Source: Lentisphaerae bacterium GWF2_50_93
GTDB lineage: Bacteria; Verrucomicrobiota; Lentisphaeria; Victivallales; GWF2-50-93
Direction of reading: 5' to 3'
Assembly: GCA_001804815.1 (NCBI GenBank)
Contig: MHBI01000014.1
Span: 1 to 40,092 of the forward strand
DNA: 40,092 bases
Part shown: in pieces, positions 33,087 to 40,092 of the stretch
Layout of the letters: every line of letters starts with the position of its first letter
Position numbering within the stretch: the first letter of the stretch is position 1
The notes under the pieces: generated by a model
What the model saw: only the letters and a program-made list of their open reading frames with translations
Databases searched by the model: none
What the model was told of the DNA's origin: nothing
Program-made: the position numbers and the translations under genes

Positions 33087-33968
33087 ATGAACAAACAGCA
33101 AAAAATATCCATCCGTTTTTTCGACGACCGCGAAGTGCGGGCCATCTGGGACGAGCAAAACTTCAAATGGTGGTTTAGCGTAGTTGACGTAGTTGGCATT
33201 TTGAACCAGGAAGCCGATTACACCAAAACCGGCAACTATTGGCGTTGGCTCAAACGCAAATTGCTCAAAGAGAATGTTCAGTTCGTGAGTGGCACTCACA
33301 GACTGAAATTAACCGCGGCAGACGGTAAGAAATACCTGACCGACACGTTGGACAGTGATGGCATTATTGCTTTGGCAAAGCATTTCCCGAACAACAGGGC
33401 AATGAAATTTTTAGATTGGTTTATATATAGTGACAACAGTATTGACGGGCAAAGCAAGAAAAAAGCATATACACTATTTGAAAGTAATTTGATTGATGAA
33501 TTCGAAGTAGGTACTACCAAAGGGTTACAGCAAATTCACGCCTATTTGTTTGGCGGCTTGTATGATTTTGCCGGGCAAATCAGGCGAAAAAATATTTCCA
33601 AAGGCGGTTTCCATTTTGCAGCATCACAATTTCTAGGTGCCACATTGAAACAAATTGAGAAAATGCCCGAAACCACGTTTGAGGAAATTGTAGAGAAATA
33701 TGTGGAAATGAACATTGCCCACCCGTTTATGGAAGGCAACGGCCGTAGCACCCGGATATGGCTGGATTTGATATTGAAAAAACGCCTCAAAAAATGCGTT
33801 GATTGGAGCAAAATAGGCAAAACGGAATATATGAATGCAATGGTAAACAGCGCTGTTAACAGCAGCATACTGAATAAGTTGCTGAAAAATGCCCTTACCA
33901 ACCAAATCGACAGCCGGGAAATGTTTATGAAAGGAATTGATTACTCCTATTATTACGAAGAGAATTAA
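33087..33968 (+). CDS. Fic family protein (AMPylase-like) with N-terminal Bro-N-like domain
   Basis: This is a 293-residue protein. Residues 1-115 resemble the Bro-N/DinD-type domain often found on phage and toxin-like proteins: [33 protein letters not shown] and [19 protein letters not shown]. Residues 125-250 are a Fic domain with flap LYDFAGQIR and the complete active motif [10 protein letters not shown] (His212, Asn218, Arg220). Such proteins transfer AMP or another group from a nucleotide to a target protein. No separate antitoxin gene is visible, and the class of inhibitory motif cannot be fixed (the C-terminus YYYEEN is only near the SxxxEN pattern). The lack of a ribosome site, unlike its neighbours, and the Bacteroidota-like sequence suggest transfer. 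It is flanked by direct repeats. Confidence 0.92.
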   Translation: MNKQQKISIRFFDDREVRAIWDEQNFKWWFSVVDVVGILNQEADYTKTGNYWRWLKRKLLKENVQFVSGTHRLKLTAADGKKYLTDTLDSDGIIALAKHFPNNRAMKFLDWFIYSDNSIDGQSKKKAYTLFESNLIDEFEVGTTKGLQQIHAYLFGGLYDFAGQIRRKNISKGGFHFAASQFLGATLKQIEKMPETTFEEIVEKYVEMNIAHPFMEGNGRSTRIWLDLILKKRLKKCVDWSKIGKTEYMNAMVNSAVNSSILNKLLKNALTNQIDSREMFMKGIDYSYYYEEN

Positions 33969-34012
33969 TTTATCGCCAAAGTCAATAGCAAGAGAGTGAT
34001 CCCGTTTTCTAT

Positions 34013-34199
34013 TTGGGCATAGCTGAAGAAATACTATTTGAAAACATCTATTTGGGAATCTGCAGTATATTCAAAGGGGAATAGAAAAGAGCTTCCTTTT
34101 TTATCCCTTCGCCAGCCTTTGATTTCAATCTCCCTTTTCCGGGCGGGTGATTTGTCGGGATGAACCTTTGCGTATATCATTTTTACTGGCCGCCGGACC
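34013..34199. repeat. Right direct repeat flanking the Fic gene
   Basis: Same orientation as 32605-32790. The two copies bracket 1.2 kb that holds the Fic gene. Confidence 0.9.
34034..34198 (-). pseudogene. C-terminal remnant of a GIY-YIG nuclease gene
   Basis: The - strand reads RPVKMIYAKVHPDKSPARKR then EIEIKGWRRDKKGSSF and runs to a stop. The RPVK motif and the ExEIKxW helix are intact; the N-terminal catalytic half is missing. Compared with the left copy there is a one-base indel after RRDKK, so the two ends differ. Confidence 0.6.
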
Positions 34200-34268
34200 T
34201 TTGTCCAATGGGCGGGGATATTTATCCGCCTGGGATTTATAAAAGTTCAGGAAAAATCATTTTCCATA

Positions 34269-34296
34269 TTGACAATGCAAAGGTTTGCAGTAAGCT
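34269..34296 (+). promoter_or_regulatory. Promoter with embedded operator for the third LacI gene
   Basis: TTGACA (34269-34274) is followed after 16 bases by TAAGCT (34291-34296), a weak -10. The inverted repeat TGCAAA-GG-TTTGCA (34276-34289) fills the spacer. The predicted start falls on or next to the ATG at 34303, and no ribosome site exists. Confidence 0.5.
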
Positions 34297-34302
34297 ATTT
34301 GC

Positions 34303-35409
34303 ATGAACAGCTCAAGATTTACAATCAGGCTGGAGGACGTGGCCAAGGAGGCCGGCGTCTCAATCGCCACCGTGTCAAGAGCCCTCAATGGAAACCCGCT
34401 GATATCCGATTCGACCCGCAAACGCATAGTCAAGATTGCGGAAAAGATCAACTATGTCCCGAATCCCTGCTTCAAGGCGATGGGCAAGTCCGGTCCGAAC
34501 TCCTCCGTCAGATCCGGATACATAGGAGTCCTTTCTCCGACAATATCCCTCTGGTCAAGCAGCTATTCCGGAAGAATGCTTTCCAGCGTGGAATCGACTG
34601 TGCGGAAAGCAGGGATGAATTTGGCTGTTTGTTCCCTGGACGCGGAAAAACCTGATTACATGCCTGCGATGGTAGGCGATCTCAAGGTTGACGCCATGAT
34701 ATTGAATTCCGTCCTTGACGTGAAGCTTATCAGCAGGATCCAGAAACTGGTCCCGTGCGTCTCCCTCAACACCTATGTTCCTGAAGATAAGGTTTCCATC
34801 CCGTCGGTTCTCCCGGATGAGCGTTCCTCAATCAGGAAGGCTCTAAGCTACCTGCGGGGGCTGGGGCATGAAAGGATATGCTATTTCGACATTCTCGAGA
34901 CTTTCCAGTGGCACCATGCGACACGGACCGCCGCTTTCAAGGAACTTGCCGGCAAGAAATCGAAGATGATGGTCCTCCAGGGACGGGATATGCCGATGGA
35001 CGATCTTGCTTCCAAGACAGTTTCAGAATGGCTTTCTTCCGACGGGCTTCCAAGTGCGATACTCTGCGCTTCCGACTATTATGCCTTCTCATTCCTAGAA
35101 GCTGCGAGAAGACATGGGATCAGGGTGCCGGAGGAAATGTCGATAATCGGAATCGACGACTTGGAGCCCTGTGAATATGTAAGACCTAGGCTCACAAGCA
35201 TCAGGCAGCCATTGGAAAACATGTCTGAATTCTGCGTAAGGCTCCTTGTGGACATCTTGAAATCAAAGGATGGAGGAACGGTTTCATCGTCTTCAACGCA
35301 TTTATTCGATGTCGAATTAATCAAAAGGGACTCCTGTGCACCACCTCCGTGCCGGATCATCAGACAACAGAAGACAAAAGAATTGCCAGGATCTTCCAAA
35401 TCAAGTTAA
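34303..35409 (+). CDS. LacI family transcriptional regulator
   Basis: This is a 368-residue protein. The helix-turn-helix is FTIRLEDVAKEAGVSIATVS with RALNG, and the hinge lies at NYVPNPCFKAMG. The sensor shows GYIGVLSPTISLW, VPCVSLNTYVPED, LGHERICYFDILE, AILCASDYYAFSFLEAARRH and VPEEMSIIGIDDLEP, as in LacI/PurR-type proteins. A tail of about 35 residues after the sensor (SSSSTHLFDVELIKRD...) is longer than usual. No ribosome site precedes the ATG, and the promoter lies very close, so a leaderless message is possible. It heads the unit with the 1175-residue glycosidase and a pseudopilin, and probably controls it. Confidence 0.92.
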   Translation: MNSSRFTIRLEDVAKEAGVSIATVSRALNGNPLISDSTRKRIVKIAEKINYVPNPCFKAMGKSGPNSSVRSGYIGVLSPTISLWSSSYSGRMLSSVESTVRKAGMNLAVCSLDAEKPDYMPAMVGDLKVDAMILNSVLDVKLISRIQKLVPCVSLNTYVPEDKVSIPSVLPDERSSIRKALSYLRGLGHERICYFDILETFQWHHATRTAAFKELAGKKSKMMVLQGRDMPMDDLASKTVSEWLSSDGLPSAILCASDYYAFSFLEAARRHGIRVPEEMSIIGIDDLEPCEYVRPRLTSIRQPLENMSEFCVRLLVDILKSKDGGTVSSSSTHLFDVELIKRDSCAPPPCRIIRQQKTKELPGSSKSS

Positions 35410-35436
35410 TTCCTATAAATAATAAAAGGAACTGTC

Positions 35437-38400
35437 ATGCGCCTAACAACCTCTCTTACATGCGTTCTTCTGTCCATGTTTGCCTTAATGCCGCTCCGCT
35501 CCGAGGAGAGCCGGATCAAACAGGTATTCTTCGATGAAACGTTCAAGGACGCAAAGGGCGCCTGGGCTTCAACCGACGCCCGTGTGGATGGCGGACTTCT
35601 GGAACTGCAGTGCAACGGAGGGGTGAAGTATAACGGTTCGCAGGTGGTGTTCCCAGCCGCGCTCAGGGTTCCGCCGGCAGGTGAGGGGATCCTCAAGCTT
35701 CAGTTCACAATCGAAGGCGTGGACAGCCCGAATGGCGGATTCTCAACCCGTCTCTTCCTTCTGCCCGAGGTGCTGGGATCATCCAAGTGGGTGGATCCGT
35801 ATGGAAAGGCGCATGTACTTGCGCTCTATATCGAGGGAAATTCAAATGCAGTGTCCATCTCCCTGTACTCAAATGATGGTACCGACAAGGCTTTCGGAAA
35901 ACTCCTCTATAGCGGGAGCATCTCCAAAAAACCATTTCCACTGCCTGTAACGCTGCAGATCGACAGGGAAATCTTCCTCATACAGTTCGGTTCCGAGGTT
36001 GAGACAAAAACCGGATCGAAATCGGGACGCCATGGACTTGTGGAGTCCAAATGGCAGGGTGATGCCGGTTTCGGTATCCGCCTCGTAACCCTTGTGAACG
36101 GGAACAAGCCCAGGATGCGCCTTTCCAAGGCGATGGCCGCAATAGAGCTTCCGTCCCCAGCAATGGCGGCTCCAGCAGCTGAGCGTCCGAAAAAAACAAC
36201 TCCGATCGAAGCCACGATCCAGGTTCATCCGGAAATAGTGCAGTCCATCGGCGGATACGACCAGGTGCAGCCGCTGTTCGGAGGGAATGCCAATGGTAAC
36301 AGCAAGGGAAAGGCCGACGCGTTGATCCGTGACCTGAACCTGAACACATCCAGGCTTCACATGTGGCCGGAGACGTATGGTGCTCCCGAGGGGAAGAGAA
36401 CCCCCACAGGCATGGCATATGTCGGACAGTTCGGAACCAATAATGGCTACTTCAAACCTCTTCCCGCCGGGAAGATCGAAGAGGCATGGGATCAATGGTT
36501 CAAAGTGGATTTCAACTCTTTCCTCGTACCGTGCATCTCAAAGGGGGCCACCGATCCCGGCAGCATAGGCTCCATGGAATCGCAGCTCGCCATGCAGAAA
36601 ACCTGGGGAAGCACCGACAATATCGTGTTTTTCACAACGATGAAATTTGATTCGAACGCGATTAGGAACAGCGATGGGGTCTCCCGATATTTCGACCAGT
36701 ATCTCGACGCCGTGGAAAAATACGCGCCCTGGATCAACGCCACGTTCGCCCAGATCACCAACGAGCCCAACTACGGCTGGTGGACCGGAAGCTTCACTGA
36801 TGGCAGCGATCCGATCGCAGGATGGATCAAGCTGTTCAATAGCGTCGACGAGCATCTTCGGAAGACACATCCGAAGACGCGCCTCCTCGGGCCATGCCTG
36901 GCGAGCTGCGCCTTCTTCTCCTGGGGCGACTGGCAGAGCTGGACCGTGCCAATCCTGAAGGGAGTCTCCTCTGACATGGAGTATTACAACTACCACAACT
37001 ACGAAACGGCGGCAGTATCCCATCTTGCGTGGGTGGAAATGCTCCAGGCGCAGGCGGAGGCTCTCGGACGGAAACGCCCGCGCTCCGTGGTGACGGAGAT
37101 GAACGACGACGCCACATGCGACAAGGCTGCGAAGAAGTTCGAATGGTGGTCCGAGCAGCTCTTCAGCGCCCTGGAGAATCCGGACAAATTCCATCTCTTC
37201 AGCTATTTCCTGACCATCCACCTCAATAGCAAAAATGACGGCGGATGGGGCAACCTCGTCGGCATTAAAGACGGCAAATGCATGCCGACTGAACCCTACT
37301 GGCTCTTCTCGACTCTGCGCCAGACACGTGGAAGCATGCGCTACGTGGAAGCGACCGGGATTCCGGACCTGAAAGTTTTCGCCTGCGCCCCTCAGGACGA
37401 CAAGCTTGTGCTAAGTCTCCTTAACGACACTGGGCGTCCGGTCAAGCTGACGCTCCATTCAGGTCTCCCGAAGGATGCGAAAATCAAAAGCCTATCACGC
37501 TATTCTGCACACAGGCAGGCCGACGTCCTCCGGCACTCCGAAGATTCCCTTCCTGCTTCTGTAGACGTCCAGGCGGAACTGTATCCGGGCGCGGTGCAGA
37601 GCTTCGTATGGCAGCTTGACGGACCTGCCCTGAAAAGCTCCGTCAAGATAGGACAACAGGAATTTTTCTCCAGAAAAGTCGCTGCAAAGTTCTCAAAATC
37701 CATCGATGCTCCTGTCGAGGTGTCACGTCTTCCTAACGATGACGAAACTGTCTTCGTGCGATTTGGTGTCAGTACCGACAATGCCCTGGCGGCCAGAGGA
37801 CTGCTGCTTGATGTCAATGGCTATTCCCAGTCCGTCGCCTGGACTGATGCACCACGCGAACAGGAGCGTTCGCAGCGTTCGCTGTGGTGGATGGAACTGC
37901 CTGTGCCCAGGGCGAAGATCGCCAAAGGCAACTCGATTACATTCTCCAACGCCGATGCTGACTACAGGCTCATGTTCGCCTCGCTGGTCTATCGCCAGCT
38001 TCCGAATCCGGATGAAGCGCGGAAGGCGGAAGCGAAGGCGTTGGCGCGCTCTCGTGAAGGCATTGCCGTCAGTTTCGCTCCGCTAGGCTCGGTCATGTCA
38101 GGAGAGAAGAAAGATCTGTCGATGGTGCTTGAGAACCGTGGGAACGACGTGGCCTCCTGCACAGTTTCATTTCCTCTTCCAAAAGGGCTCTCCATATCCG
38201 GCATTCCCGCGGAAACACATGTCGAAATCCCGGCGAAGGCGAAGAAGGAGCTGCGTGGAACCGTCCTTGCGGTGGAAACTTCCAAAATCCAGTTCCTGCG
38301 GCTTATCGCCAGCGTGGAGAATGCAAATGGATCCGTCCGCGACTATCCTGCGGCGCTGGCAGTATATCCGAAACGAAATGCCGTCCGCCTGGATAAGGCG

Positions 38401-38964
38401 CCATCGCTGGATGGGAAGATGGACGAGTGGCCTGATACGGATGTGATCAGCATGTCCAGCGGGGCCAATACTGCACGTCTGCGTCTTGGCTGGGATGATG
38501 AAAATCTCTATCTTGCAGCCGAGGTCAAGACAGGAAAGAGACCAGCCCCTCCGGTAAATCCCGGCCATTTCTGGGAAAGCGACGTGTTGGAGCTCTTCCT
38601 TGACATTGGCAACAAGAAAAGCCCTCAATACTCCGATACTGACGGGCAATTCTATTTCTGTCCATATCCGGGGAATGACGGCAAGCCTGAATCAGGACGC
38701 TGCCTTAGGATCCGCAAGGGAGACGCGGTAGTGGGAAATGGCATCCAGAACCAGGGACCTTGGCAAGTGGCGAGCCAGATCTTGGACGATGGATATAAGT
38801 TGGAATGCAAGATTCCATGGGCGGTCCTCTCCAAGGACTTCAAGCCGCAGGCAGGTTCACAGGTCGGGATCGATGCGGCCATACATGGATTCGAATCACC
38901 GTTTGGGGCTGACGGGAAGCCATTTGACAATCCCGGCATGTGGGGGATACTGAACTTGAAATAA
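35437..38964 (+). CDS. Large secreted multidomain clan-A-like glycoside hydrolase with C-terminal CBM9-like domain
   Basis: This is a 1175-residue protein with a signal peptide (LTTSLTCVLLSMFALMPLRS). Residues 28-235 look like a concanavalin-type beta-sandwich. Residues 260-650 form a TIM barrel: IGGYDQVQPLFGG, NLNTSRLHMWPETYG, QITNEPNYGWW (acid/base Glu443), NYHNYE and SVVTEMNDDA (nucleophile Glu554). The layout resembles clan-A enzymes such as GH39, GH86 or agarase-like families, but I cannot name the family. A beta-domain (650-710), a further sandwich and a region with NEW/CARDB-like strands (about 865-970) follow. Residues 985-1175 resemble CBM9/DOMON (LDGKMDEWPD, LRLGWDDENLYLAAEVK, FWESDVLELFLD). 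AAGGAA precedes the ATG. Confidence 0.8.
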   Translation: MRLTTSLTCVLLSMFALMPLRSEESRIKQVFFDETFKDAKGAWASTDARVDGGLLELQCNGGVKYNGSQVVFPAALRVPPAGEGILKLQFTIEGVDSPNGGFSTRLFLLPEVLGSSKWVDPYGKAHVLALYIEGNSNAVSISLYSNDGTDKAFGKLLYSGSISKKPFPLPVTLQIDREIFLIQFGSEVETKTGSKSGRHGLVESKWQGDAGFGIRLVTLVNGNKPRMRLSKAMAAIELPSPAMAAPAAERPKKTTPIEATIQVHPEIVQSIGGYDQVQPLFGGNANGNSKGKADALIRDLNLNTSRLHMWPETYGAPEGKRTPTGMAYVGQFGTNNGYFKPLPAGKIEEAWDQWFKVDFNSFLVPCISKGATDPGSIGSMESQLAMQKTWGSTDNIVFFTTMKFDSNAIRNSDGVSRYFDQYLDAVEKYAPWINATFAQITNEPNYGWWTGSFTDGSDPIAGWIKLFNSVDEHLRKTHPKTRLLGPCLASCAFFSWGDWQSWTVPILKGVSSDMEYYNYHNYETAAVSHLAWVEMLQAQAEALGRKRPRSVVTEMNDDATCDKAAKKFEWWSEQLFSALENPDKFHLFSYFLTIHLNSKNDGGWGNLVGIKDGKCMPTEPYWLFSTLRQTRGSMRYVEATGIPDLKVFACAPQDDKLVLSLLNDTGRPVKLTLHSGLPKDAKIKSLSRYSAHRQADVLRHSEDSLPASVDVQAELYPGAVQSFVWQLDGPALKSSVKIGQQEFFSRKVAAKFSKSIDAPVEVSRLPNDDETVFVRFGVSTDNALAARGLLLDVNGYSQSVAWTDAPREQERSQRSLWWMELPVPRAKIAKGNSITFSNADADYRLMFASLVYRQLPNPDEARKAEAKALARSREGIAVSFAPLGSVMSGEKKDLSMVLENRGNDVASCTVSFPLPKGLSISGIPAETHVEIPAKAKKELRGTVLAVETSKIQFLRLIASVENANGSVRDYPAALAVYPKRNAVRLDKAPSLDGKMDEWPDTDVISMSSGANTARLRLGWDDENLYLAAEVKTGKRPAPPVNPGHFWESDVLELFLDIGNKKSPQYSDTDGQFYFCPYPGNDGKPESGRCLRIRKGDAVVGNGIQNQGPWQVASQILDDGYKLECKIPWAVLSKDFKPQAGSQVGIDAAIHGFESPFGADGKPFDNPGMWGILNLK

Positions 38965-39000
38965 GGCATCTATGTGTTTGAACAGAGGGGGGAGGCTGAA

Positions 39001-39666
39001 ATGCACAACAGGAAATTCACGCTTATTGAGCTGTTGGTTGTTATTGCGATTATCGCAATCCTCGCAGCAATGCTGCTGCCGGCGCTGCAGAAGGCGCGGG
39101 ATTCCGCCCGGACAATTACGTGCGTCAACAACCTGAAACAGTTCGGCATTGCAGACAACATCTATGCTGACGAATTTAACGGCTGGGGTGTGTCTTTGAT
39201 ATGGTTTTCGCCCTGGAATACATACGACCAGCTGTGGTACCAGCATAATACTGATTTCCTGAGGTGCCTGGGCATCACTCGAAATCCTGCAGACTACCAA
39301 TATCAGATGCGGTATATTTTCCAGGGGCTTTGCTGCCCCACGGCTTACAAGGGGAATATGAAGGACTGGGACTGCTGCTATGCACTCAGCTGCTCTGGTC
39401 CTGCATGGCAAGGTGCCTGGGGTACGACGCCCATGGACTGCAAGATGTCCAGAGTGAAAGACCCAAGCAAGGTGTTGCTGTTCATCGATGCGGTAGACTG
39501 GGTCACTGGTTCATGGGCGAGGAACAATTATGTGACCGATACATATACAAGCAGCACCCCTGCATATCGCCATAATAACGGGGCAGTCGCGGCCTACTAT
39601 GACGGACACGGGGAATGGAACCCTCGCAGCTACTATATGAGCTTGACACCATGGAATGGCAATTAG
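39001..39666 (+). CDS. Prepilin-type N-terminal cleavage/methylation protein (pseudopilin)
   Basis: ATG 39001 is chosen because GGGGGGAGG lies 5 bases before it; a GTG at 38974 is in frame but has no such site. The 221-residue product starts [20 protein letters not shown], the shortest leader of the six. The stalk is [20 protein letters not shown]. The C-terminus carries a textbook H-X9-[22 protein letters not shown]. The domain between is rich in Trp, Tyr and Cys. It follows the large glycosidase by 36 bases, here after the enzyme gene instead of before it, so the order within these units varies. Confidence 0.93.
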   Translation: MHNRKFTLIELLVVIAIIAILAAMLLPALQKARDSARTITCVNNLKQFGIADNIYADEFNGWGVSLIWFSPWNTYDQLWYQHNTDFLRCLGITRNPADYQYQMRYIFQGLCCPTAYKGNMKDWDCCYALSCSGPAWQGAWGTTPMDCKMSRVKDPSKVLLFIDAVDWVTGSWARNNYVTDTYTSSTPAYRHNNGAVAAYYDGHGEWNPRSYYMSLTPWNGN

Positions 39667-39691
39667 CCTGCTGGTATCCGAGGCGGTGGGG

Positions 39692-39797
39692 CGAATATTA
39701 AATCCAGCAATCCGTTGCAAACCAATTAGACAAAATATCGAAATTGTTTAACTCCTGTTTTCGAGGCATTGCCTCGAAACATCGGTCTCTTGGCGGC
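39692..39797. repeat. Dispersed structured repeat, copy 2
   Basis: Matches 18172-18278. Its hairpin TTTCGAGGC/GCCTCGAAA (39759-39779) has a 3-base loop instead of 4. Confidence 0.88.
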
Positions 39798-39921
39798 GTG
39801 AGTCTTTTGGCGTTCAGCCCGCCCGCCGCCGCTCGACGATGGCTTGGCATCGCCTCTGCGGCGCTGGACTGCCTGACCATCCAAAATCCTTCACGTTTTA
39901 ATCCTATCCTCAAATATAGAA

Positions 39922-39977
39922 GGCCGGGGGGAAGCAACGTGCATCGGGGGAGATGCAGACACCTGCCCCTCCCGGCC
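39922..39977 (-). terminator. Nested hairpin, probable terminator of the - strand gene at the window end
   Basis: GGCCGGG (39922-39928) pairs with CCCGGCC (39971-39977), and inside it TGCATC/GATGCA (39940-39957) forms a second stem. It lies 20 bases beyond the stop of the - strand gene; the T-tract is weak. Confidence 0.45.
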
Positions 39978-39996
39978 AATAAAAATTACACTATTT

Positions 39997-40092
39997 TCAG
40001 GATACGAACACTATCTTCCCGAAATGTTCCGGCCTGTGGAAGTCAGGCTTCTGCGTCTTTACCGGCGACCAGCTTCCCCAGTGTGGCTCAGG
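39997..40092 (-). CDS. C-terminal end of a probable zinc-binding (MDR) dehydrogenase
   Basis: The - strand frame is open from the window edge to a TGA at 39997-39999 and encodes the last 31 residues. It ends in KPDFHRPEHFGKIVFVS; FGKIV followed by a hydrophobic residue near the end is usual for medium-chain zinc-dependent dehydrogenases. With so little sequence this stays tentative. Confidence 0.4.
   Translation of the reverse strand, partial: PEPHWGSWSPVKTQKPDFHRPEHFGKIVFVS

Larger units (their letters stand above)
33969..34302. other. Right flank of the Fic gene: repeat and regulator promoter
   Basis: This stretch holds the right direct repeat (34013-34199) with its nuclease remnant, then the promoter and operator of the next LacI gene (34269-34296). 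No intact gene is present. Confidence 0.6.
39667..39996. other. Gene-free stretch with dispersed repeat and hairpin
   Basis: It contains copy 2 of the structured repeat (39692-39797), a GC-rich spacer and the hairpin at 39922-39977. A 93-codon frame on the - strand lies over the repeat and is not credible. Confidence 0.6.

Noticed and set aside
32979..33299. 106-codon frame on the - strand at the Fic start
   Set aside because: It overlaps the N-terminal domain of Fic in antisense and has no motif of its own.
39698..39979. 93-codon frame on the - strand
   Set aside because: It covers the dispersed repeat and a hairpin; the Arg/Pro-rich product matches no family.

Overview
The window looks like a piece of a chromosome from an anaerobic or marine polysaccharide degrader of the PVC superphylum, most likely Lentisphaerota (Victivallis-like). 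This is inferred from gene content, not from a marker gene. Six prepilin-type proteins (FTLIELLVV signature) sit among secreted glycosidases, pectin enzymes, LacI/GntR regulators and an ABC sugar importer, and no SusC/SusD pair is present. Nearly all genes have clear Shine-Dalgarno sites. The exception in style is a Fic gene that looks imported.

Layout. (1) 2-3877, + strand: C-terminal part of a clan-A glycosidase, a GH16 enzyme, an enolase-superfamily sugar-acid dehydratase and an SDR oxidoreductase, followed by a 41-bp tandem repeat. (2) 4112-6367, - strand: a secreted alginate-lyase-family protein and an iron-sulfur protein, then a gene-free stretch full of inverted repeats. (3) 6745-13413, - strand: a GntR-type regulator, a 65-residue zinc-ribbon protein, two pseudopilins, an Asp-box beta-propeller protein and an SGNH esterase, in one direction with overlaps or short gaps, behind a consensus promoter and a long dyad operator. 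(4) 13657-17839, + strand: LacI regulator, pseudopilin, small secreted protein, GH30 enzyme. (5) 18531-32240, + strand: LacI regulator, two pseudopilins, then a pectin cluster (CE8 methylesterase, PL10 lyase, CE12-CE8 fusion, GH43, GH28) and an ABC importer (binding protein plus two permeases, no ATPase). (6) 32241-34302: repeats, a Fic gene, and two flanking direct repeats that carry remnants of a GIY-YIG nuclease gene. (7) 34303-39666, + strand: LacI regulator, a 1175-residue multidomain clan-A glycosidase, pseudopilin. (8) The end of the window carries a second copy of a structured dispersed repeat and the last codons of a probable zinc-binding dehydrogenase on the - strand.

How it fits together. 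Regions 3, 4, 5 and 7 repeat one plan: a one-component sugar-responsive regulator with its own operators, one or two pseudopilins, and secreted carbohydrate-active enzymes. In region 5 the secreted enzymes would de-esterify and cut pectin, the ABC system would import oligomers, and the GH28 and GH43 enzymes, which lack signal peptides, would finish them in the cytoplasm. The repeated regulator-pseudopilin-CAZyme plan, with no pilus or type II secretion assembly genes nearby, is the most interesting feature. It suggests that pseudopilins are locus-specific parts of polysaccharide use, perhaps doing the job that SusD-like proteins do in Bacteroidota. That role is inference.
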